Position numbers and translations under genes: made by a program
Assembly (NCBI GenBank): GCA_964030785.1
Contig: OZ034970.1
Coordinates: 14,851,411 to 14,915,410 of the forward strand
Length of the DNA stretch: 64,000 bases
Direction: 5' to 3'
DNA from: Siderastrea siderea
Lineage: Eukaryota; Cnidaria; Anthozoa; Scleractinia; Rhizangiidae
Notes under the pieces: generated by a model
The model's input: the letters and a program-made list of their open reading frames with translations, nothing else
Databases searched by the model: none
Told to the model about the DNA's origin: nothing
Shown: positions 53,716-64,000 of the stretch, one piece after another
Layout of the letters: the number at the start of each line of letters is the position of its first letter
How positions within the stretch are numbered: the first letter of the stretch is position 1

Positions 53716-56700
53716 TTAAAGAAGATAGAGAAGTCGCGTCCATTGTGAACCGAAGAACTTGCAGACGCTAAAGAACATCGGGTCAAAAGAGTACAAAGAG
53801 AAATACCTGAAGACATGGAAAGACCCGGATAAAAATAAGTCAAAGAAAAGGAGAACCTCCTTAAATGCACCGGACGAATCCAGGGATACAACCCACTCTA
53901 ACTGGAGGATAGGCCGTTTACTCAGAAACTCAGTCAGCATGTCCACGTTCCAATGAGGCTCTTGGGTGTGGCCAATGTTCTTCTCCATGGAGAACAACGG
54001 AAAACATTCCTATCACAGATACTGAAGCTACATGATCAATAGACGTCTCTTGTATCCCAGTTCAGAAAACATTTGGCAAAGTCCACCAATTACTCCAAAC
54101 AACATTGACCATGATCCTGATTAATCCAAATCAGAAGTTGGCTTGCTTTCAAATAACTCACAACCAATCCGTGTACCCTTTGGAAGTAAAAACAGCCACC
54201 CATTTGTTCCTCTTTATTTTCTCATTTCTTTTAAGACGTAGGGTTTCAAAGGCAGAAGAGGAACGTTTTGGGCACAACATCGGCTTTTGGAGCATAGAGG
54301 CCCTAAAGAGATATTGCAACATCTCGACTATAAGACTTTCCCGCCACCACCAGCTTCAAACCAATATACCTCAGTATCTCCAAGAAGCTGTTATTTTGTA
54401 AAATGATATTATTTTAATTGCTGTTTTTTTAGGGACTACAGCGAAGAAGTACTTCCAGGAGTATTAACTCGAGCATCTTCAAACTAGTAAACCCCAGGAC
54501 ATCAAACTATCAGTTGATCAGTCAAAAACACGGATTAACATCTAGTGCCCAATATCTGGACGTTATTATCAACTTTCGTTTTTTTGTTAAATCAACAGTG
54601 AGGCCTTTTGTAGGCGTTCACCACTTGTAGCTAGGCTACAACCTATCTAAAGCATTTGCATGGCATTGCAGTAAAACAAAGAAGGTCCTATGCTTCCATC
54701 AAACCTACATGATCAATGGACGTCCCTTGTATCCGAATTCAGACAACATTTGGCAAAGTCCACCAATTACTCCAAACAACATTGACCATGATCCTGATTG
54801 AGCCAAATCAGAAGTTGGCTTGCTTTCAAATAACTCACAGCCAATCCAAGTACGCTTTGGAATTCAAAGCAGGCAGCCAAATAGTTTTTAGAGTAAGAAA
54901 AAACTCACTTATTCCTCTTTAATTTATTAATTTATTTGTTTTCAGACGTGGGGTTATGTACATTTTTTGATTACAGAGTATTGTATTTCAGTTCACACGG
55001 ATGTGACCAGTAATTGCACTACCAATTAGAACTGTATGGATTCTGCATCGTATTAAAAAAGTTGCGTCCATTGTGTACCGAAGACGGTCCGGACGCTAAA
55101 GAACATTGGGTGAAAAGAGTACGAACAGCAATGCCTGAAGACGTGGAAAGACCCGGATGGAAATAAGTCACAGACAAAGAGACCAACCTTCTTAAAAGCA
55201 CTAGAAGAATCCGGGGATGCAACACAGTCTATCTAGAGGATGGGCCGTTTCCTCAGAAACTCAGTCAGCATGACCACGTTGAAATAAGGATCTTGGGTGT
55301 GGCCAACACAAAAATCAAGCTCTCCATGAAGAACAAAGGAAAACATTCCTATTAGAGATACTGGGACCTACATGATCAATGGACGTTCCTTGCATCCGAA
55401 TTCAGACAACATTTGGGAAAGTCCACCAATTTCTTTAGACGACATTGACCATGATCCTGATTGATCCAAATCAGAAGTTGGCTTGCTTTCCAATAACTCA
55501 CATCCAATCCAAGTACGCTTTGGAAGTCAAACCAGCCAGCCAAATAGTTTTTGAGGTAAGCAACAACCCATTTATTCCTCTTTAATTTAATATTTGTCTT
55601 AGAGGTAGGGTTTCAAGGGCGGAAGGGGAACGTGTTGGGCACAAGATCGGCCTTTTGAGCATGGGGGCCCTAAAGAGATACTGCAAGATCTCGACTATAA
55701 GCCTTTCCTGCCACTACCAGCCACAAACCAAAATACCTCAGTATCTCCCAGCAGCTGTTATTCATTCCATAGTGTTCTTTTAATTGCTTTTTTCACAGAC
55801 TACGGGGAAGAAGTGGTTGTAAGGCACAAGATCGGCCTTTGGAGCATAGAAACCTAAAGAGATACTGCAAGATCTAGACTTTTAGCCTTTCCTGCCACCA
55901 CCAGCGCCAAACCAAAATACCTCAGTATCTCCCAGAAGCTGTTATTCATTATACAACATTCTTTCAACTGCTTTTTTCATAAACTACAGGGAAAAATTGG
56001 TTGTACGAGTAGCAACTCGAGCATCTTCAAACTAGTAAACCCCAGGACATCAACCTATCAATTGATCAGTCAAAAGCCCGGATTACCATCTATTGCCCAA
56101 TATCTGGCCGTAAACAACATTTCTGATTCCTTAACTTAAATAACGGACCAAAACATCCGCGCACTAGATTCCTAATCATTTTAAAATAAAGGACTTCAAA
56201 AGTGAACACCGAGGAAATTGGCTAATCTTTATACTTTTTTATACGTTAACTTTTTCTTAGAGAGAGACAGATAAACTTAAGGCTGAAAATATTCTTAGGT
56301 ACTTTTTTTGATTACAGAGTATTATATTTCAGTTCACACGGATGTCACCAGTAATTGAACTATCAACTAGAACTGTCTGGTGTTTGCATCGTGTTAAAGA
56401 AGTTGCGTCCATTGTGTACCGAAGAACGTGCGGATGCTAAAGAACATTGGGTGAAAAGAGTATGAACAGCAATGCCTGAAGACATGGAAAGATCCTGATG
56501 AGAATAAGTCACAGACAAAGAGACTAACCTTCTTAAATGCACTAGAAGAATCCAGGGATACAACACAGTCTATCTAGAGGATGGGCCGTTTACTTCAGAA
56601 ACTCAGTCAGCATGTCCACGTTGAGATAAGTCTCTTGGATGTGGCCAACACAACAATCAAGCTCTCCATGAAGAACAATGGAAAACATTCCTACCAGAGA

Positions 56701-57450
56701 TACCGAAACCTACATGATCAATGGACGTCCCTTGTATCCGAATTCGGACAACATTTGACAACGTCCACTAATTACTCCAAACAACATTGACCATGATCCT
56801 GATTGATCCAAATCAGAAGTTGGCTTGCTTTCAAATAACTCACAGCCAATCCAAGTACCCTAGGTAAGTAAAAACCCACTTATTCCTCTTTAATTTATTA
56901 TTTGCTCTCAGTTGTGGAGTTTCAAACACGGAAGGGGAACGTGTTGGACACGAGATCGGCCTTTGGAGCATAGAGACCCTAGAGAGATACCGCACGATCT
57001 AAAAAATACCTCAGTATCTCCCAGCAGCCGTTATTCATTATATAATATTCTTTCAATTGCTTTGTTCAGAGACTACGGGGAGGAAGTGGTTGTAAGAGTA
57101 GCAACTCGAGCATCTTCAAACCAGTAAAGCCCACGACATCAACCTATCAGTTGATCAGTCAAAAGCCCGGTTACCATCTGGTGCCCCATTTCTGGCAATA
57201 ATGAACATTTCTGACGCCTTAGTTTTAGTAGCGGAGGAAAACATCCGCCCACTAGATTCATAATCATCCGAAGATAAAGGACTTCAAAACAGAACCCACA
57301 GCAAATTGGTTAATCTTAATAATTTTTTATACCTTAACTTTTTTATAGAGGGACAGAAGAGTCGGACGAAGTACTCACACGCAACGCCTATTGGAGAGTA
57401 CCACGGATTACTGCTTGGGTCCTGGGATTTAAAACCAACAGTCTGGCAAA
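53716..57450 (+). repeat. higher-order repeat unit 1 (about 3,735 bp)
   Basis: Three monomer types (A at 53737, B at 55065, C at 56402) form a unit that recurs as a block. Confidence 0.85.
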
Positions 57451-60400
57451 GTAAAAGAAGATAGAGAAGTCGCGTCCATTGTGTACCGAAGAACTTGCAG
57501 ACGCTAAAGAACATCGGGTCAAAAGAGTACAAAGAGAAATACCTGAAGACATGGTAAGACCCGGATAAAAATAAGTCAAAGAAAAGGAGAACCTCCTTAA
57601 ATGCACCGGACGAATCCAGGGATACAACCCACTCTAACTGGAGGATAGGCCGTTTACTCAGAAACTCAGTCGGCATGTCCACGTTCCAATGAGGCTCTTG
57701 GGTGTGGCCAATGTTCTTCTCCATGGAGAACAACGGAAAACATTCCTATCACAGATACTGAAGCTACATGATCAATAGACGTCTCTTGTATCCCAGTTCA
57801 GAAAACATTTGGCAAAGTCCACCAATTACTCCAAACAACATTGACCATGATCCTGATTGATCCAAATCAGAAGTTGGCTTGCTTTCAAATAACTCACAAG
57901 CAATCCGTGTACCCTTTGGAAGTCAAAACAGCCACCCAATTGTTCCTCTTTATTTTCTTATTTCTTTAAAGACGTAGGGTTTCAAAGGCAGAAGAGGAAC
58001 GTTTTGGGCACAACATCGGCTTTTGGAGCATAGAGGCCCTAAAGAGATATTGCAACATCTCGACTATAAGACTTTCCCGCCACCACCAGCTTCAAACCAA
58101 TATACCTCAGTATCTCCAAGAAGCTGTTATTTTGTAAAATAATATTATTTTAATTGCTGTTTTTTAGGGACTACAGCGAAGAAGTACTTCCAGGAGTATT
58201 AACTCGAGCATCTTCAAACTAGTAAACCCCAGGACATCAACCTATCAGTTGATCAGTCAAAAACACGGATTAACATCTAGTGCCCAATATCTGGACGTTA
58301 TTATCAACTTTCGTTTTTTTGTTAAATCAACAGTGAGGCCTTTTGTAGGCGTTCACCACTTGTAGCTAGGCTACAACCTATCTAAAGCATTTGCATGGCA
58401 TTGCAGTAAAACAAAGAAGGTCCTATGCTTCCATCAAACCTACATGATCAATGGACGTCCCTTGTATCCGAATTCAGACAACATTTGGCAAAGTCCACCA
58501 ATTACTCCAAACAACATTGACCATGATCCTGATTGAGCCAAATCAGAAGTTGGCTTGCTTTCAAATAACTCACAGCCAATCCAAGTACGCTTTGGAATTC
58601 AAAGCAGGCAGCCAAACAGTTTTTAAAGTAAGTAAAAACTCACTTATTCCTCTTTAATTTATTAATTTATTTGTTTTCAGACGTGGGGTTATGTACAATT
58701 TTTGATTACAGAGTATTGTATTTCAGTTCACACGGATGTGACCAGTAATTGCACTACCAAATAGAACTGTATGGATTCTGCATCGTATTAAAAAAGTTGC
58801 GTCCATTATGTACCGAAGACGGTCCGGACGCTAAAGAACATTGGGTGAAAAGAGTACGAACAGCAATGCCTGAAGACATGGAAAGACCCGGATGGAAATA
58901 AGTCACAGACAAAGAGACCAACCTTCTTAAAAGCACTAGAAGAATCCAGGGATGCAACACAGTCTATCTAGAGGATGGGCCGTTTCCTCAGAAACTCAGT
59001 CAGCATGACCACGTTGAAATAAGGATCTTGGGTGTGGCCAACACAAAAATCAAGCTCTCCATGAAGAACAACGGAAAACATTCCTATCAGAGATACTGGG
59101 ACCTACATGATCAATGGACGTTCCTTGCATCCGAATTCAGACAACATTTGGGAAAGTCCACCAATTTCTTTAGACGACATTGACCATGATCCTGATTGAT
59201 CCAAATCAGAAGTTGGCTTGCTTTCAAATAACTCACATCCAATCCAAGTACGCTTTGGAAGTCTAACCAGCCAGCCAAATAGTTTTTGAGGTAAGCAACA
59301 ACCCATTTATTCCTCTTTAATTTAATATTTGTTTTAGAGGTAGGGTTTCAAGGGCGGAAGGGGAACGTGTTGGGCACAAGATCGGCCTTTTGAGCATGGG
59401 GGCCCTAAAGAGATACTGCAAGATCTCGACTATAAGCCTTTCCTGCCACTACCAGCCACAAACCAAAATACCTCAGTATCTCCCAGCAGCTGTTATTCAT
59501 TCCATAATGTTCTTTTAATTGTTTTTTTCATAGACTACGGGGAAGAAGTGGTTGTAAGGCACAAGATCGGCCTGTGGAGCATAGAAACCTAAAGAGATAC
59601 TGCAAGATCTAGACGTTTAGCCTTTCCTGCCACCACCAGCGCCAAACCAAAATACCTCAGTATCTCCCAGAAGCTGTTATTCATTATACAACATTCTTTC
59701 AACTGCTTTTTTCATAAACTACAGGGAAAAATTGGTTGTACGAGTAGCAACTCGAGCATCTTCAAACTAGTAAACCCCAGGACATCAACCTATCAATTGA
59801 TCAGTCAAAAGCCCAGATTACCATCTAGTGCCCAATATCTGGCCGTAAACAACGTTTCTGATGCCTTAACTTAAATAACGGACCAAAACATTCGCGCACA
59901 AGATTCCTAATCATTTTAAAATAAAGGACTTCAAAAGTGAACACCGAGGAAATTGGCTAATCTTAATACTTTTTTATACGTTAACTTTTTCTTAGAGAGA
60001 GACAGATAAACTTAAGGCTGAAAATATTCTTAGGTACTTTTTTTGATTACAGAGTATTATATTTCAGTTCACACGGATGTCACCAGTAATTGAACTATCA
60101 ACTAGAACTGTCTGGTGTTTGCATCGTGTTAAAGAAGTTGCGTCCATTGTGTACCGAAGAACGTGCGGATGCTAAAGAACATTGGGTGAAAAGAGTATGA
60201 ACAGCAATGCCTGAAGACATGGAAAGATCCTGATGAGAATAAGTCACAGACAAAGAGACTAACCTTCTTAAATGCACTAGAAGAATCCAGGGATACAACA
60301 CAGTCTATCTAGAGGATGGGCCGTTTACTCAGAAACTCAGTCAGCATGTCCACGTTGAGATAAGGCTCTTGGATGTGGCCAACACAACAATCAAGCTCTC

Positions 60401-61186
60401 CATGAAGAACAATGGAAAACATTCCTACCAGAGATACCGAAACCTACATGATCAATGGACGTCCCTTGTATCCGAATTCGGACAACATTTGACAAAGTCC
60501 ACTAATTACTCCAAACAACATTGACCATGATCCTGATTAATCCAAATCAGAAGTTGGCTTGCTTTCAAATAACTCACAGCCAATCCAAGTACCCTAGGTA
60601 AGTAAAAACCCACTTATTCCTCTTTAATTTATTATTTGTTCTCAGTTGTGGAGTTTCAAACACGGAAGGGGAACGTGTTGGACACGAGATCGGCCTTTGG
60701 AGCATAGAGACCCTAGAGAGATACCGCACGATCTACAAAATACCTCAGTATCTCCCAGCAGCCGTTATTCATTATATAATATTCTTTCAATTGCTTTGTT
60801 CAGAGACTACGGGGAGGAAGTGGTTGTAAGAGTAGCAACTCGAGCATCTTCAAACCAGTAAAGCCCACGACATCAACCTATCAGTTGATCAGTCAAAAGC
60901 CCGGTTACCATCTGGTGCCCCATTTCTGGCCTTAAAGAACATTTCTGACGCCTTAGTTTTAGTAGCGGAGGAAAACATCCGCCCACTAGATTCATAATCA
61001 TCCGAAAATAAAGGACTTCAAAACAGAACCCACAGCAAATTGGTTAATCTTAATAATTTTTTATACCTTAACTTTTTTATAGAGGGACAGAAGAGTCGGA
61101 CGAAGTGCTCTCACGCAACACCTATTGGAGAGTACCACGGATTACTGCTTGGGTCCTGGGATTTAAAATCAACAGTCTGGCAAAGT
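57451..61186 (+). repeat. higher-order repeat unit 2 (about 3,735 bp)
   Basis: Repeats unit 1 with very few changes, far fewer than seen between monomer types within a unit. Confidence 0.85.
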
Positions 61187-64000
61187 AAAAGAAGATAGAG
61201 AAGTCGCGTCCATTGTGTACCGAAGAACTTGCAGACGCTAAAGAACATCGGGTCAAAAGAGTACAAAGAGAAATACCTGAAGACATGGAAAGACCCGGAT
61301 AAAAATAAGTCAAAGAAAAGGAGAACCTCCTTAAATGCACCGGACGAATCCAGGGATACAACCCACTCTAACTGGAGGATAGGCCGTTTACTCAGAAACT
61401 CAGTCGGCATGTCCACGTTCCAATGAGGCTCTTGGGTGTGGCCAATGTTCTTCTCCATGGAGAACAACGGAAAACATTCCTATCACAGATACTGAAGCTA
61501 CATGATCAATAGACGTCTCTTGTATCCCAGTTCAGAAAACATTTGGCAAAGTCCACCAATTACTCCAAACAACATTGACCATGATCCTGATTGATCCAAA
61601 TCAGAAGTTGGCTTGCTTTCAAATAACTCACAACCAATCCTTGTACCCTTTGGAAGTCAAAACAGCCACCCATTTGTTCCTCTTTAATTTTCTTAATTCT
61701 TTTAAGACGTAGGGTTTCAAAGGCAGAAGAGGAACGTTTTGGGTACAAGATCGGCTTTTGGAGCATAGAGGCCCTAAAGAGATATTGCAACATCTCGACT
61801 ATAAGACTTTCCCGCCACCACCAGCTTCAAACCAATATACCTCAGTATCTCCAAGAAGCTGTTATTTTGTAAAATAATATTATTTTAATTGCTGTTTTTT
61901 TAGGGACTACAGCGAAGAAGTACTTCCAGGAGTATTAACTCAAGCATCTTCAAACTAGTAAACCCCAGGACATCAACCTATCAGTTGATCAGTCAAAAAC
62001 ACGGATTAACATTTCGTTTTTTTGTTAAATCAACAGTGAGGCCTTTTGTAGGCGTTCACCACTTGTAGCTAGGCTACAACCTATCTAAAGCATTTGCATG
62101 GCATTGCAGTAAAACAAAGAAGGTCCTATGCTTCCATCAAACCTACATGATCAATGGACGTCCCTTGTATCCGAATTCAGACAACATTTGGCAAAGTCCA
62201 CCAATTACTCCAAACAACATTGACCATGATCCTGATTGAGCCAAATCAGAAGTTGGCTTGCTTTCAAATAACTCACAGCCAATCCAAGTACGCTTTGGAA
62301 TTCAAAGCAGGCAGCCAAACAGTTTTTAAAGTAAGTAAAAACTCACTTATTCCTCTTTAATTTATTAATTTATTTGTTTTCAGACGTGGGGTTATGTACA
62401 TTTTTTGATTACAGAGTATTGTATTTCAGTTCACACGGATGTGACCAGTAATTGCACTACCAAATAGAACTGTATGGATTCTGCATCGTATGAAAAAAGT
62501 TGCATCCATCATCTACCGAAGACGGTCCGGACGCTAAAGAACATTGGGTGAAAAGAGTACGAACAGCAATGCCTGAAGACATGGAAAGACCCGGATGGAA
62601 ATAAGTCACAGACAAAGAGACCAACCTTCTTAAAAGCACTAGAAGAATCCGGGGATGCAACACAGTCTATCTAGAGGATGGGCCGTTTCCTCAGAAACTC
62701 AGTCAGCATGACCACGTTGAAATAAGGATCTTGGGTGTGGCCAACACAACAATCAAGCTCTCCATGAAGAACAACGGAAAACATTCCTATTAGAGATACT
62801 GGGACCTACATGATCAATGGACGTTCCTTGCATCCGAATTCAGACAACATTTGGGAAAGTCCACCAATTTCTTTAGACGACATTGACCATGATCCTGATT
62901 GATCCAAATCAGAAGTTGGCTTGCTTTCAAATAACTCACATCCAATCCAAGTACGCTTTGGAAGTCTAACCAGCCAGCCAAATAGTTTTTGAGGTAAGCA
63001 ACAACCCATTTATTCCTCCTTAATTTAATATTTGTTTTAGACGTAGGGTTTCAAGGGCGGAAGGGGAACGTGTTGGGCACAAGATCGGCCTTTTGAGCAT
63101 GGGGGCCCTAAAGAGATACTGCAAGATCTCGACTATAAGCCTTTCCTGCCACTACCAGCCACAAACCAAAATACCTCAGTATCTCCCAGCAGCTGTTATT
63201 CATTCCATAATGTTCTTTTAATTGCTCTTTTCATAGACTACGGGGAAGAAGTGGTTGTAAGGCACAAGATCGGCCTTTGGAGCATAGAAACCTAAAGAGA
63301 TACTGCAAGATCTAGACTTTTAGCCTTTCCTGCCACCACCAGCGCCAAACCAAAATACCTCAGTATCTCCCAGAAGCTGTTATTCATTATACAACATTCT
63401 TTCAACTGCTTTTTTCCTAAACTACGGGGAAAAATTGGTTGTACGAGTAGCAACTCGAGCATCTTCAAACTAGTAAACCCCAGGACATCAACCTATCACT
63501 TGATCAGTCAAAAGGCCGGATTACCATCTAGTGCCCAATATCTGGCCGTAAACAACGTTTCTGATGCCTTAACTTAAATAACGGACCAAAACATCCGCGC
63601 ACTAGATTCCTAATCATTTTAAAATAAAGGACTTCAAAAGTGAACACCGAGGAAATTGGCTAATCTTTATACTTTTTTATACGTTAACTTTTTCTTAGAG
63701 AGAGACAGATAAACTTAAGGCTGAAAATATTCTTAGGTACTTTTTTTGATTACAGAGTATTATATTTCAGTTCACACGGATGTCACCAGTAATTGAACTA
63801 TCAACTAGAACTGTCTGGTGTTTGCATCGTGTTAAAGAAGTTGCGTCCATTGTGTACCGAAGAACGTGCGGATGCTAAAGAACATTGGGTGAAAAGAGTA
63901 TGAACAGCAATGCCTGAAGACATGGAAAGATCCTGATAGGAATAAGTCACAGACAAAGAGACTAACCTTCTTAAATGCACTAGAAGAATCCAGGGATACA
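61187..64000 (+). repeat. higher-order repeat unit 3 (incomplete, 32-33-bp deletion)
   Basis: Same order as units 1 and 2, but the stretch CTAGTGCCCAATATCTGGAC and the following 13 bases are missing near 62011, explaining the shorter spacing (3,703). The unit is cut by the window end. Confidence 0.85.

Larger units (their letters stand above)
53331..64000 (+). repeat. tandem array, right part (monomers of about 1.07-1.34 kb)
   Basis: The landmark GCGTCCATTGTG (or close variants) recurs at about 53737, 55065, 56402, 57473, 58797, 60139, 61206, 62498 and 63840. The spacings cycle 1328, 1337, 1071, 1324, 1342, 1067, 1292, 1342. The array continues past the window end. All reported open frames here are short, repeated and interrupted. 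Confidence 0.95.

Noticed and set aside
53716..63009. Many short recurrent ORFs (60-150 aa) in the tandem array as genes
   Set aside because: They recur only because the DNA repeats, occur on both strands and are interrupted; none extends over a monomer.

Overview
The window is eukaryotic nuclear DNA of animal type, most likely from an anthozoan cnidarian such as a stony coral or sea anemone. The genes are split by spliceosomal introns with GT/AG borders. Gene density is low. Most of the sequence is a layered set of mobile elements: Penelope-like, BEL/Pao, DIRS-like, LINE, tRNA-derived SINE, several miniature inverted-repeat families and a viral-type family B DNA polymerase remnant. The lineage call is inference from this mix; no taxonomic marker gene is present.

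Two host genes can be assembled with matching splice phases, both on the + strand. The first (coding span 5428-10476, four exons, 282 aa) encodes an F-box protein with an unfamiliar C-terminal region. The second (coding span 12570-19818, two exons, 1,481 aa) encodes a secreted-then-membrane protein: a signal peptide in its own small exon, a long right-handed beta-helix-like ectodomain, a cysteine-rich linker and about eight or nine membrane segments. Its 2.8-kb intron holds a LINE fragment with a Mutator-type MITE nested in it, bounded by a 9-bp target duplication.

Layout: 386-3162 is a long terminal-inverted-repeat element carrying MITEs and a 70-bp hairpin tandem repeat. The F-box gene and the beta-helix/membrane gene occupy 5-20 kb. 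MITEs, a long inverted repeat and Penelope-like fragments fill 20-27 kb. Minisatellites and foldback elements lie in 27-34 kb. A deleted BEL/Pao element spans about 35.1-39.5 kb. A truncated DIRS-like element with an intact SAP/zinc-finger gag ORF lies at 39.8-41.2 kb. A Penelope tail and a broken family B DNA polymerase lie at 41.8-43.9 kb.

From about 44.6 kb to the window end there is a large tandem array. Its monomers are about 1.07-1.34 kb and are organised from about 53.7 kb on as a three-monomer higher-order repeat of about 3,735 bp. The array is split at 46731-53330 by a nearly complete minus-strand BEL/Pao retrotransposon with TG...CA LTRs and a perfect 5-bp target duplication. The monomers themselves carry decayed coding sequence resembling the integrase N-terminal region of a different BEL/Pao family, so the array appears to be a satellite that grew from a dead retroelement.
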